A stretch of 64,000 nucleotides of DNA from Clostridium zeae (GTDB taxonomy: Bacteria; Bacillota; Clostridia; Clostridiales; Clostridiaceae), in NCBI RefSeq assembly GCF_017312485.1, contig NZ_BMBA01000010.1, positions 62,001 through 126,000 on the forward strand. The letters are read 5' to 3'. The notes beneath the pieces were generated by a model. That model did no database searches. It was not told the DNA's origin and was given only the letters and a program-made list of their open reading frames with translations. Below, piece after piece: positions 50,116 to 60,013 of this stretch (position 1 is its first letter; each line of letters opens with the position of its first letter). The translations under genes and the position numbers were made by a program.

Positions 50116-53100
50116 TTAGATGAAGTTAAACTTTGCTTTACTTCCTTCTCTAGCAGGCGTAATTTCTAGTCTAGCATCTATTCTTTCCTTTAATTCAGGA
50201 ACATGGGATATTATACCAACAAGTCTTCCCCCTTGTTGTAGATCAATTAAACACTGTATAGCATTATCAAGAGATTCTGGATCTAAGGTACCAAATCCTT
50301 CATCAACAAACATTGTATCTAGATTTATTCCCCCAGCATAGGCTTGAATTACATCTGCAAGTCCTAAAGCTAAACATAAGGAAGCCTTAAAACCTTCTCC
50401 TCCAGATAAAGTCTTAACATGTCTTGCCTTACCAGTGTAATTATCAAACACCTCAAGCTCTAGACCTTCCTGCTTTCTTCCCTTTCCTTTTTCTTCTTTT
50501 CTTCTTAATATAAATCTTCCACCAGCCATTTTGTATAGTCTTGAGTTAGCTGCTTCTATAATTTCATCAAAATATGCAGCAAGCACATATCTTTCGAAAG
50601 TTACTCTCTCAGTATTATCACCATTTACTACTCTAGCAAGCTCTGCTACCTTAGAATACTTTTCTTCCTGGTCACTGATCAAATTAGTAAGCTCTTCTAT
50701 TTTACTCAATGCTTTGATATTGGTATTAATTCTAAAAGATATCTTTTTCTCATGTTCTCTAATTGTTTTTTCTCTATCTTTTAACACAGTTAGCTCATTA
50801 TCAATATCATCTAATTTAATATAATTTAGATTTTCAATATCCTTTACTGAAGCATCATATCTATCTTGTAACGACTTAAGATTCTCATTATACTCCTTGA
50901 GCTGCTTCTCTAGGATTTTCATATCTTCCATAGTTAAGAAAGCTGTTTTGTAGTGATCAAAATCCTTAAATCCACATTCAATTATCTTTGCATTTAATCT
51001 TTCTTGTATTACTACTATCTGATTTTCTATTTCTTTAATATTATCCTTTTGCGTATTTAACTCCGCTTCTGCTGAAGCCTTGTTGGCAGTTGCTTTATTA
51101 AAATCCTGTTGAGCTTTATTTAAAGAATTCACAATGTCTTCTATTAACTTTTCACTTTTACTTATTCTATTTTGAAGAGCACTTAAAGCTCTTATGCTCT
51201 CAGGTATTTCATTTTCGATACTAGTTAACAGTTCTTGTTCAGCTCTTATCTTACCAAATAACTCTGTATATTCATTATCAAGTCTTTCCTGACTACTTAC
51301 TTCTGTTTCGTATTCTCTATTTGATTTATCAATTTCAATCTCAATTTTTTCTTTTAACGATAGATTATTTTTCAACTTTTCTATTTGCTTATTTAGAACG
51401 TCATATTCAGAGGCTAAAGTTTTTCCAGCTTCCGCTATATTCTTAAGTTTACCATTTATATTTAGTTTTAAGAAACCTTCTACTAGAACTCCTTGAAGCT
51501 TTTCTTCCTGTTCTTTATATCTTTTCTCTAATTCCACCAATGAAGCATTTAAAGCTGATAATTTTTGCAGCTTATTTTGATATTCTTGATTTATCTTATC
51601 AAAGCTTTCTTTTAATATCTTAAGCTCACTTTCAGTAGGCACTTCTTTTACCATTGCGGCAGGACTTGGATGCTCTGTTGAGCCACAAACAGGACAAGGC
51701 ATTCCTTGTATAAGTTCCTTAGATAAAAGACCTGCTTGACCTTTCTTAAATAGCTCATCTAGATGCTCATACTCTTGTTTTTCTTTTTTAAAACTTGACT
51801 CTATACTCGTATAATCCTTCTTTTCAGTATCATATATTGAAAGTGCTTTACTATATTCCTGATAATATTTATATAGATTTCTAAGCTCATCGATCTGTAT
51901 TTTCTTATTCGCTAAATCAATTTCTCTAGCAGATAATTCTGCCTGCTCTTTTTGAAGTTGTCTAACCAAAAGACTTTTTTCTTCTATAGTTTTCTTTAAA
52001 ATAATTAATTTTTGTTTCAAATCAATTCTTAGCTTATCTTTAAGTTTAATAGAATTATCTAGTTCAATTACGCTTTTCTTTTTACCTTCGTAATCTTTAA
52101 CCTTTACCTCATAGCTTTTAAGGATTGATATATCGCTTAAAAGTTTATTTTTCTCTTCTTCTCTTTTGGTTACACTTTCAAGTTTTAACTTTGCTTCTTC
52201 CATTATCTTAGTAATGTTCTCTAGTCTTACTATGTTTTGCTTTATTACACTGTCCTTTGATGTTTTATCTGCTATTTTATCTTCAAGTATTTGCTCTACC
52301 TGTCTAACTTCAGCTGCACTTCTAGCTGACACAAGTGATGCTTCCTTACTTATATATAGATCTTTTTTATCTAATTCAATGTTAAGTATTTCTTTAAGTT
52401 TTTTGTTATTATCAACTTTTTTGTTTATCTCTTGTCCTTGAAACATTTCTTTCTGTAGCTTATCTTGCTCTTTTATTACTTCTTCTAAAGTAACTCTGAC
52501 TTCAGCTACCTTATTTTCATCCTGCTCTATATTTAGCTTACTTTCAGATAGTATTTCTATAATATTTAAATCTTCAGCATTTATTAAAGTAACAAGCTTA
52601 TCATCATCACCACAATCTATATTTTTTATGTAAGTCTGTCTTTCATTACTTACATTCATTATTTCTCCATAAAGCTTCTTTCTTTGAATATCTAACCGAT
52701 TTTGAATCTCTAGGAAGGCTTCTGTACCAAATATCTTTCTAAATATAGCTTCTCTCTCTACACTTTCAGCCTCTAAAAGTTTTCTAAATTCCCCTTGAGG
52801 AAGCATAACAATTTGCTTAAATTGCTGCTTATTTATTCCAAGTACTTCACTTATCTTTTCATCTACATTATTTACTTTAGTTATTACATTTCCATTAGGT
52901 AAAATAAATTCTGCTTCAGCACCTTTTAACGTATATCCTTCTCCTCTAGCCTTTCTTTTTAACTGCTGAGGATATCTTTTTATTCTATAAGTCTTACCTT
53001 TAAGTTCAAACTCCAGTTCTACAAAGGTTACATTGTCATCTAACGCAAAATCACTTCTAAGGCTGTCCTTATCTCTACTACTTCCAGAAGCCTCACCATA

Positions 53101-53256
53101 TAGAGCAAAACTTATAGCATCAAATATAGTTGTTTTTCCTGCTCCAGTTGGACCGGTTATCAAAAATATATTTTTATCCTTCAATGCCTCAAAGTCTATA
53201 GTCTGCTCATCTGCATAAGGGCCAAAGGCACATATCGTCAATTTTATAGGTCTCAT
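50116..53256 (-). CDS. sbcC: Exonuclease subunit SbcC (Rad50-like ATPase)
   Basis: 1046 residues. The N-terminal ATPase half has Walker A GPTGAGKTTIFDAISFAL (about 34-51) and the Q-loop VMLPQGEFRKLLEA. Two very long coiled-coil arms surround the zinc hook MPCPVCGSTEHPS (CxxC). The C-terminal half has the ABC signature LSGGEGFKASLCLALGLAD and Walker B MFVDEGFGTLDPESLD. With SbcD it cleaves hairpins and DNA ends during repair. It begins one base after the sbcD stop codon (TAG-C-ATG), so the two are coupled. Full length for the family. Confidence 0.96.
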   Translation of the reverse strand: MRPIKLTICAFGPYADEQTIDFEALKDKNIFLITGPTGAGKTTIFDAISFALYGEASGSSRDKDSLRSDFALDDNVTFVELEFELKGKTYRIKRYPQQLKRKARGEGYTLKGAEAEFILPNGNVITKVNNVDEKISEVLGINKQQFKQIVMLPQGEFRKLLEAESVEREAIFRKIFGTEAFLEIQNRLDIQRKKLYGEIMNVSNERQTYIKNIDCGDDDKLVTLINAEDLNIIEILSESKLNIEQDENKVAEVRVTLEEVIKEQDKLQKEMFQGQEINKKVDNNKKLKEILNIELDKKDLYISKEASLVSARSAAEVRQVEQILEDKIADKTSKDSVIKQNIVRLENITKIMEEAKLKLESVTKREEEKNKLLSDISILKSYEVKVKDYEGKKKSVIELDNSIKLKDKLRIDLKQKLIILKKTIEEKSLLVRQLQKEQAELSAREIDLANKKIQIDELRNLYKYYQEYSKALSIYDTEKKDYTSIESSFKKEKQEYEHLDELFKKGQAGLLSKELIQGMPCPVCGSTEHPSPAAMVKEVPTESELKILKESFDKINQEYQNKLQKLSALNASLVELEKRYKEQEEKLQGVLVEGFLKLNINGKLKNIAEAGKTLASEYDVLNKQIEKLKNNLSLKEKIEIEIDKSNREYETEVSSQERLDNEYTELFGKIRAEQELLTSIENEIPESIRALSALQNRISKSEKLIEDIVNSLNKAQQDFNKATANKASAEAELNTQKDNIKEIENQIVVIQERLNAKIIECGFKDFDHYKTAFLTMEDMKILEKQLKEYNENLKSLQDRYDASVKDIENLNYIKLDDIDNELTVLKDREKTIREHEKKISFRINTNIKALSKIEELTNLISDQEEKYSKVAELARVVNGDNTERVTFERYVLAAYFDEIIEAANSRLYKMAGGRFILRRKEEKGKGRKQEGLELEVFDNYTGKARHVKTLSGGEGFKASLCLALGLADVIQAYAGGINLDTMFVDEGFGTLDPESLDNAIQCLIDLQQGGRLVGIISHVPELKERIDARLEITPAREGSKAKFNFI

Positions 53257-53257
53257 G

Positions 53258-54469
53258 CTACTTTACCTCCCTTTCAACATCCCTTATGATGTCAGCTATT
53301 ATATCAAACTTGTCTTCATCTACTTCTTTGCCTGCTATAGCCTTATAAAATTCTTTAAAAAGTTCATCCTTCCCCTTAGTTTTATATCCTAGGGATGCAG
53401 AAGTCTTGCTTCCTTCTCTTTGAGCAGAGCTTTCTCTACTAAGCCCCATTATATTTGGATATACTGCTCTAAGCTTAGATATAGGATCTACAAGCTCTCC
53501 TTCATCCGTAAGCACAGCAAATATATAATCTTCTATATTCGTATCTTTATAAACCGCTGGATTTATTAACTCCTTTAAAGGTCCTTTTATAGTTCTCATA
53601 TCTCTTCTAGGTTTGAAGTCCTTTATGTCAATCTTAACCTCACCATCATCATTTATATCAACTAGGGTTACGCCTTTTCTCTGACGAGCTTCTGAGAATG
53701 AGTATTTAAGCAAGGATCCAGAATATCTTATCCTATCTGAACCTACCTTCTGTGGTCCATGAAGATGACCTAAAGCCGTATAGGTAAATCCATCAAACAC
53801 CTCTCCACCTATTAGATCTGTTCCCCCTATATTTAACGGTCTCTCTGAATCAGAAACTTCAAGACCTGCCCTCTTTTTCTTCTCTTCTCCTAAATCGTCA
53901 ACTGCTACCTCCTCTATGTCACTCATAAAAGAAACATACCCGTGCGCTACGATAACATTTCTTTCTTTTCCACTAACTTGTTTTCTTATCTCTTCTATTA
54001 GCTTTTTCATGGCATCTTCATGAGTTCTAACAGTTGTATCTTTATACAATTCTCTTATAACTACTGGTTCCGCATAAGGTATTAAAAAGAAATTAACTTT
54101 GCCATGACTATCTTCAAGTTCCACCTTCTTTATTCCCTCATTAAAATTACCTTGTATATAAAGCTTGTTCTTAGTCAAAATTCCTGATGCAAAAGATACT
54201 CTTTCTGCACTATCGTGATTACCTGCTATAGCTATTATCGGAGTATTAAGTTCTAATAATATCCTAGAAAACACTTTATCTAATAAAGATACAGCTTCCA
54301 CAGAAGGTACTGATCTATCATATATATCTCCAGCTATAACTAATGCATCTGGTTTTTCTTCTTCTATTATCTTTACAAGCTGTTCCAAAACAAATTCTTG
54401 GTCTTCTATCATACTTATTTCATTTACTATTTTACCGATATGCCAGTCTCCTGTATGTATAAATTTCAT
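53258..54469 (-). CDS. sbcD: Exonuclease subunit SbcD (Mre11-like nuclease)
   Basis: 403 residues. The calcineurin-like metallophosphatase motifs are in order: FIHTGDWHIGK (5-15), VIAGDIYDRSVPS, IAGNHDSAERVSF, VAHGYVS and TALGHLHGPQ. It is the Mn2+-dependent nuclease of the SbcCD complex. The ATG follows GAGGTGGAA. First gene of the two-gene operon with sbcC. Confidence 0.96.
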   Translation of the reverse strand: MKFIHTGDWHIGKIVNEISMIEDQEFVLEQLVKIIEEEKPDALVIAGDIYDRSVPSVEAVSLLDKVFSRILLELNTPIIAIAGNHDSAERVSFASGILTKNKLYIQGNFNEGIKKVELEDSHGKVNFFLIPYAEPVVIRELYKDTTVRTHEDAMKKLIEEIRKQVSGKERNVIVAHGYVSFMSDIEEVAVDDLGEEKKKRAGLEVSDSERPLNIGGTDLIGGEVFDGFTYTALGHLHGPQKVGSDRIRYSGSLLKYSFSEARQRKGVTLVDINDDGEVKIDIKDFKPRRDMRTIKGPLKELINPAVYKDTNIEDYIFAVLTDEGELVDPISKLRAVYPNIMGLSRESSAQREGSKTSASLGYKTKGKDELFKEFYKAIAGKEVDEDKFDIIADIIRDVEREVK

Positions 54470-54809
54470 ATTTATTCCACCTCAAAGTTATACTCTATTA
54501 TCAAATTATATCGAAGCTTAACGATTATATCATAAAACCAGGCAAGTCAAAGCTTCATTGTTTATTAATCATTAATTTCTATACTAACGTTCTTATTCCT
54601 TCTACTATGCTTAAAGTATTTTTGTGTAAATAAAGAAGGTTTTTCTATATTTAAGTATGGACTAATTCCTTAAAGGTCAATCTATTTATTAATTATTTTA
54701 GAATAAACTATATAAATATAAAACACTTCAATCCAAAATCTATTTTCAATAAAAAAATGTCTCTAAAATATCTACTGATACCCTAGACACATCTAATTAT
54801 AAAAATGAT
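54470..54809 (-). terminator. Intergenic region with terminator (54757-54792) and a partial repeat copy (54716-54749)
   Basis: ATGTCTCTAAAATATC (54757-54772) pairs with GATACCCTAGACACAT (54777-54792), and the minus strand ends in TTTTTTT, so it terminates the gene at 54810. Next to it, AAAACACTTCAATCCAAAAT and CTATTTTCAA (54716-54749) match one end of the ~100-bp repeat, in the orientation of the copy at 48756. The remainder is AT-rich spacer. Confidence 0.7.
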
Positions 54810-55139
54810 TTATATTTTTAAATTTTTAATTTTATCTATAAAATTAAGCGTAGATCCAACAAGCAGGCCACTCATTACAAAATATATTATTGATGGTATA
54901 TCTATTATATATATACCAATCAAAGTTATGATAAATTGAAATAAAAATATTGATAAGAAACAAGCTAAGGGTTTCCACTTTTGTTCTATCTTCATTCTTA
55001 GATTTATCCAATTAGTTATATTAAATCTTTTATCAAAAAATGAATATAGCACCATCCCTATTCCCATAGCTATTAGTATAGGCATAGTCTTATAAAGAAA
55101 GCCATGTATAATCCCATTTAGCATATTATAATCTATCAT
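54810..55139 (-). CDS. Small membrane protein, unknown function
   Basis: 109 residues with three hydrophobic helices (about 11-31, 54-76 and 79-97) separated by a charged cytoplasmic-type loop (FDKRFNITNWINLRMKIEQKWK). No family recognised. The ATG follows GAGAGGA at good distance and a terminator follows, so it looks like a real single gene. No functional hint from neighbours. Confidence 0.68.
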   Translation of the reverse strand: MIDYNMLNGIIHGFLYKTMPILIAMGIGMVLYSFFDKRFNITNWINLRMKIEQKWKPLACFLSIFLFQFIITLIGIYIIDIPSIIYFVMSGLLVGSTLNFIDKIKNLKI

Positions 55140-55822
55140 AACTTAAATCCTCTCAAAACTTACAGATAATTACTCATGTTTTACATTTTTATTATATTAC
55201 TTTCACCTCCTCTATTCTACCATTATTTTACTAATATTAATTATTATCAAACTATATTTAACTTATAATAACATCTCTTAAATCTTATTATTAAAAAAAT
55301 TAAAATCATTTCAAAGTTGTTATCATAAAATTTCCACCTTGCTAATAACTATAATATATAAATAAATCACAATAACTTTTCAGCAAATAGATAGATTAAT
55401 AAAAGACAATAAGAAGACTAATTCTCTTTTCTATTTACTGTATTTCTTATGTAAATCTAAAGATTGGACAAGCTGTAATAAATAGCAATGAAGAATTTGC
55501 TAATTCAACGGCTAGTCCTTCTTATATAACTAATGATGATTGATAAATTATCTGTTGATTGATACATCTTCACTTACAAACTATAGCGAAATATATAGTT
55601 TAAATTTTTTGTTTATGAGTCAAATATTCCAGCTGGATACCCAAACAAGAAAAATACAATAAATACTCTTACTAATAGTTATAACTTGTCAGTAGTAAAT
55701 GTATTAGTAATGTAATTCGTTATAGGTAGGATAGTGTTAATGCTTTTCTTAACATTACTAAAGAAAGAAAATCAACGGAAGGTAAGAAAAAATTAAAGAA
55801 TAGAATTAAAGGGGAGAAAAAA
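55140..55822 (+). other. Long upstream region of the pilus operon with coding debris
   Basis: Two open stretches on the plus strand look like decayed surface-protein sequence: QAVINSNEEFANST...ITNDD ending at about 55543, and ESNIPAGYPNKKNTINTLTN...VLVM ending at about 55715. Neither has a start or ribosome site. Near 55733-55766 TAGTGTTAATGCTTTTCTTA and AACATTACTA give a weak stem in what should be the pilin mRNA leader. No clear promoter is recognised. Confidence 0.35.
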
Positions 55823-57316
55823 ATGAGAGTATTTAAAAAATTATTAGGACTTATAGTGCCAACCTTTATGCTGTTGGCAACATCAGCAATACCAGTACAT
55901 GCAACCACATCGGAAACTGCAACACCACAATGCACAACTTCTGGTACCAATGTTACAATTCATAAAATTGTTGGTACACAAGCTTTTACATTAACTGACC
56001 ATAACGGCGGAAAGCTATCAGCCGATCAAATAGCCTCATTACAAACAGGTGCAGTAGAGAATAATACCGGAGTAGAATTCACAGCATGGAAACTTGACTC
56101 AAATCCTAACTCAAGTTATGTAGCAGATACATTTAAAAATATGACTAACGATTATTTAAATAACACTTATCAAACTAAAGTTACAGTAAGAGCTGGACAA
56201 TCTCAAAATTTCCCAAATGGAATTTACTATGTAAGAGAAACTAAACATCCAGCAACTCTTGTAGATGCAAGTGGTGTACCATTCATAATGGAGCTTCCAG
56301 CTCTAAATGTTGCTGGTACTGCATATCTTACAGATTTACATCTCTATCCTAAGAACGTAATTGTAGATGATACTCCAACAATAGATAAAGATGTAAACGC
56401 AAAAGGTCAGGATCATGCTAGCTATGATATAGGTGAATCATTTAACTATCTTATTTATCCAAAAGTTCCTATAGGAATTCAAGATTACAAAACCTTTAAA
56501 ATACAAGATGCTTTGGCATCAACTTTAGATTATTTAGACGGAGTTACAGTAACCTACAATGGAAATACTTTATCACCTTCAACTGATTATACTTTGGTAG
56601 CTTCTGCAGTAAATACTGCTGGTGGTAATTTCGCTATAACTTTTACACCAGCAGGATTACAAAAATTAGGCACTGATTTAAATGGAGCTAAAAATCTAGA
56701 AATCAAATTTACGGCGAGAATAAACAATACTGCAACTATGGGTACTAATATATATAACAACGCTACGTTGACATACAACAATGGATATTCAGGGGATAAA
56801 TGCACTGATGTTCCTAAGAGTAATCAACCAGAAGTTCATACTGGAGGTCGTCAGTTTATAAAAGTGGATAATACAACTCAAACTTACCTTAGTGTATTAT
56901 CTAAAGCGAGTTTTGTTATTAAAAACTCTGACAATAAGTATATGAGTAAAGATAGCCAAGGTAAGATAACTTGGGTAGATACTACAGATGCTGCAACTAA
57001 AATCAATGTAAATCCTAATGATGGTAGCTTTGAAGTTACTGGACTTGCATATGGAGACAATGATTCCGCAGTTACTTATCAATTAAAAGAAGTAGTTACA
57101 CCAGATAAATATGTAACTATGAATGATTTAACCTTCACAATCGATAAAAACTCCTATGGTAATAAAACTGATATTAATGACAACACAAAAGTCATTAATG
57201 TTAAGAGACCAATTATTCCTCAAACCGGTGGAATTGGAACAATCATATTCTTAGCAGCTGGTCTTATAATTATGGGCTCATCAGTAGTAGCCTTGAAGAG
57301 AAGAGTTCAGGCTTAG
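55823..57316 (+). CDS. LPXTG-type major pilin (isopeptide-forming, class C sortase substrate)
   Basis: 497 residues. The signal peptide (1-27, ending VHA) is cleavable. The pilin motif is LHLYPKN with the polymerising Lys at 177 (YPK). CnaB-like domains follow, with an E-box-like YQLKEVVTPDKY (about 430). The sorting signal is IPQTG (465-469), then a hydrophobic helix and the basic tail KRRVQA. Class C sortases join the threonine of the signal to K177 of the next subunit. The ATG follows AAAGGGGAG. The two genes downstream are class C sortases; a terminator in between would keep sortase levels below pilin. Confidence 0.92.
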   Translation: MRVFKKLLGLIVPTFMLLATSAIPVHATTSETATPQCTTSGTNVTIHKIVGTQAFTLTDHNGGKLSADQIASLQTGAVENNTGVEFTAWKLDSNPNSSYVADTFKNMTNDYLNNTYQTKVTVRAGQSQNFPNGIYYVRETKHPATLVDASGVPFIMELPALNVAGTAYLTDLHLYPKNVIVDDTPTIDKDVNAKGQDHASYDIGESFNYLIYPKVPIGIQDYKTFKIQDALASTLDYLDGVTVTYNGNTLSPSTDYTLVASAVNTAGGNFAITFTPAGLQKLGTDLNGAKNLEIKFTARINNTATMGTNIYNNATLTYNNGYSGDKCTDVPKSNQPEVHTGGRQFIKVDNTTQTYLSVLSKASFVIKNSDNKYMSKDSQGKITWVDTTDAATKINVNPNDGSFEVTGLAYGDNDSAVTYQLKEVVTPDKYVTMNDLTFTIDKNSYGNKTDINDNTKVINVKRPIIPQTGGIGTIIFLAAGLIIMGSSVVALKRRVQA

Positions 57317-57334
57317 TATTGTCTGAATTGAATA

Positions 57335-57361
57335 AAAAGGGCGAGGTTAATCTCGCTCTTT
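57335..57361 (+). terminator. Terminator between the pilin and sortase genes
   Basis: AAAGGGCGAG pairs with CTCGCTCTTT around TTAAT and is followed by TGTTTT. As an intra-operon terminator it would let only part of transcription reach the sortases. Confidence 0.85.
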
Positions 57362-57532
57362 TGTTTTAAACAATAAATCAAAAACAATATATATGTACAA
57401 GCTATTCAGATATTAAATTATAAATTAATACCATAAAGATATTACCTTAAAATACTTTGTAATAAAAGAGCATTAAACTTTAAGCTTTATGAATCACTGA
57501 AACTAATTATAGAAGAATAGGGGAAGGAAACA

Positions 57533-58477
57533 ATGAAAAAAAATAGAAAAACAACCGAAAGTTCAGGAAATTCTACAAGTAATTCTAAGCATAGCATCTG
57601 GAAAACCTTAATTATTGTTATGATTTTTATTGTAGGGCTCGGAATCTTCTCTTATCCAATTATCACTAACATAATCTATGAAAAAGCCGCCAAGAGGGTT
57701 AATCAGGATTTTGATACGGCTGTTACAAAAATCGAGGATAATGTAGTAAAGGACAAGATGGATAGTGCCCATGCATATAATGATTATTTGTCAGGCATTA
57801 ATAATTCTGAAGTATTGAAGGACCCGTACACAAAAGAACAAATGGATTCAGGAGTAGAAGATTATGCTAAGATGCTTGAAATCAATGAACAGATAGGTCA
57901 CATTGTTATTCCTAAAATTAACTTAAACGCCCCAATATATGTAGGAACATCAGAGAAAGTGCTTCAAAAGGGAATTGGCCATATGGAAGGAACTTCTCTT
58001 CCTGTTGGAGGTAACTACACTCATACCGTCCTAACCGGGCATAGAGGATTGCCGACTGCAAAACTTTTTACAGACTTAGATAAATTAGAGGTAGGAGATA
58101 AATTTTATATAAAGAATATCGGTGGTACTATAGCTTATGAGGTGGATCAAATTAAAGTAGTTGAACCAACAGAACTTAGTGACCTTGCTATTGTTCCTGG
58201 ACATGATTACTGCACACTTTTGACTTGTACTCCCTATATGATAAATTCTCATAGACTTCTAGTTCGTGGACATAGAATCGATTATGTTGAAGCAGTTATG
58301 GAGAAAGAGATTACCGATAGCAAGACAAACAACATGTATCGAAACTTATTTTGGGGAACTTTAACCGCCTTTATTGCTTTACTTATGTACATTTTATTAA
58401 AGTTTTTGAAAACTAAAAGAAAGGTAAAAGCACAATCAGGCATTGATGTAGCATTTTCTAATGAAAAAAGGGGCTAG
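57533..58477 (+). CDS. Class C sortase (pilin polymerase) 1
   Basis: 314 residues. An N-terminal membrane helix (about 22-46) and a C-terminal helix (about 270-290) flank the catalytic domain, as is usual for class C. The lid motif is DPY (97-99). Catalytic residues are His170 (VLTGHRG), Cys232 (TLLTC) and Arg241 (SHRLLVRGHR). It should polymerise the pilin encoded upstream by transpeptidation. The ATG follows GGGGAAGGA. It is followed after 6 bp by a second sortase. Confidence 0.92.
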   Translation: MKKNRKTTESSGNSTSNSKHSIWKTLIIVMIFIVGLGIFSYPIITNIIYEKAAKRVNQDFDTAVTKIEDNVVKDKMDSAHAYNDYLSGINNSEVLKDPYTKEQMDSGVEDYAKMLEINEQIGHIVIPKINLNAPIYVGTSEKVLQKGIGHMEGTSLPVGGNYTHTVLTGHRGLPTAKLFTDLDKLEVGDKFYIKNIGGTIAYEVDQIKVVEPTELSDLAIVPGHDYCTLLTCTPYMINSHRLLVRGHRIDYVEAVMEKEITDSKTNNMYRNLFWGTLTAFIALLMYILLKFLKTKRKVKAQSGIDVAFSNEKRG

Positions 58478-58483
58478 ATTGAA

Positions 58484-59452
58484 ATGAAATCAAATAAACT
58501 TGTAGGCCAGAAGAAATATATCTTTCTTTTTATTCTAGGAATGCTAGTGTTTATGTATCCCACTTTTTCTAATGCTTATTATAGTTACAAAATAATGAAG
58601 AGTACAACTAATGTAATATCCCCCTCAAGCAAAGCACCCCAGTTTTCAAGTAGCCAGGAAAAAAATGAAAAAGAAAACAACAGAATACAGATAAGTGATA
58701 AAGAATTTCAGGAGATTCAATCTGACCCTGCAATGAAACCACTACTAAACAAAGATGAAGACTATATCAAAGAATATAATAAAAGGCTATGGAATCTGTC
58801 AGGGTGTACAACAGATCCTTTCCACTCAGAAAATGGAATACCTGTTGAAGATAATATGAAAACTGAAGATAAAACCTCGATATTTGCGTATATTAAAATA
58901 AATAAAATTCACCAAACACTACCAATTTATCTAGGAGCTACAGATGATCACTTGAATAAAGGTGTTGCTGTTATTCAAGGAACTAGTATTCCCGTTGGAG
59001 GAGAAAATACTAATTCAGTAATTGCAGGACATACTGGACAGATACAAAAATTTTTTACTGACTTGCCAGAGCTAGTACCTGGAGATATTGTTGAAATCAC
59101 AAACCACTGGCAAACCCTTTATTACAAAGTTACAGGAAATAAGGTAATCTTACCAGATCAGCAGGAATATCTGAATGTGGTAAAGAGCCTTGATATGATA
59201 ACTCTTCTTACTTGTTATAGTAGTACACCTAAAAATGATCGTCTTTTAGTATTTGCTGAAAGGTACTACCCCTATGAAGAAAATGAAAAAATTAAAAAAA
59301 TAGAAGATGTAAGTTCATATCCTTATCTATCCCAGGTGGAGTTAAAGGTAAAACCTTGGTACGAAAAGCCTCAAACGTTTATAATTGGTTTTGCAGTAAT
59401 ATTAGTTTGTCTGTTTATATATACTTTTTTCAGCAAAAAGAAAGATTTGTGA
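58484..59452 (+). CDS. Class C sortase 2
   Basis: 322 residues. N-terminal helix about 11-32, C-terminal helix about 299-317. The lid-like DPF is at 111-113. Catalytic His183 (VIAGHTG), Cys244 (TLLTC) and Arg253 (KNDRLLVFAER) are in place. It diverges clearly from sortase 1, so the two probably have different substrates or steps. No minor or tip pilin gene lies in the window, so its separate role is open; it might attach the fibre to the wall or handle a pilin encoded elsewhere. The ATG is preceded by AAAAGGGG. Confidence 0.9.
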   Translation: MKSNKLVGQKKYIFLFILGMLVFMYPTFSNAYYSYKIMKSTTNVISPSSKAPQFSSSQEKNEKENNRIQISDKEFQEIQSDPAMKPLLNKDEDYIKEYNKRLWNLSGCTTDPFHSENGIPVEDNMKTEDKTSIFAYIKINKIHQTLPIYLGATDDHLNKGVAVIQGTSIPVGGENTNSVIAGHTGQIQKFFTDLPELVPGDIVEITNHWQTLYYKVTGNKVILPDQQEYLNVVKSLDMITLLTCYSSTPKNDRLLVFAERYYPYEENEKIKKIEDVSSYPYLSQVELKVKPWYEKPQTFIIGFAVILVCLFIYTFFSKKKDL

Positions 59453-59483
59453 AAGATCAATATATCTTGGATGAGTAAAAGAA

Positions 59484-59522
59484 AAGAACTTGCATCTATA
59501 TATTTTTAGATACAAGTTCTCT
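59484..59522 (+). terminator. Terminator of the pilus operon
   Basis: AAGAACTTGCATCTA pairs with TAGATACAAGTTCTCTT, followed by CCTTTTAATTT. Confidence 0.85.
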
Positions 59523-59971
59523 TCCTTTTAATTTGTCATTTATAAAATAATATTAAATTGGAGGCTGCATATTGTAATGCATTTAAGTGTATAAGGATAG
59601 CATTAGCAAAGTTTAGGCATATTATAGATGCACCATTACTAAAACTTATTTAAGTACAACCTTCTATATGATTTAACTAAGTATTATAAATGCTATTATT
59701 TCTTTATTTATCTGTGTATCTATCTTTTTTTATCTATATAATTAATACCCTCTTAACATAAAAACATAATCTATACGAGATATTATATATTTTTCTATTT
59801 ACATACAGATTATTTTAAAATATATAGTTCTAAACATATCCCAACTTCTATCGTTTTTTTTATTTTAGTCATTTCATTGTAAAAAACCATATTAATTCTC
59901 TGCGAAACTCACTAAAGTATCGTATGTAGCTACACCTTAATTTCAGCACATTACTATTTTTATATAAAAAA
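59523..59971. other. AT-rich intergenic region
   Basis: About 450 bp between the pilus-operon terminator and the nitR terminator. I see no gene, repeat or strong hairpin. Confidence 0.5.
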
Positions 59972-60010
59972 ATGACGCTCCAATTCATCTGTATATGAAT
60001 CAAGCGCCAT
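59972..60010 (-). terminator. Terminator of the glnA-nitR operon
   Basis: ATGACGCTCCAATTCAT pairs with ATGAATCAAGCGCCAT; the minus strand continues with TTTTTTT. Confidence 0.87.
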
Positions 60011-60013
60011 TGC

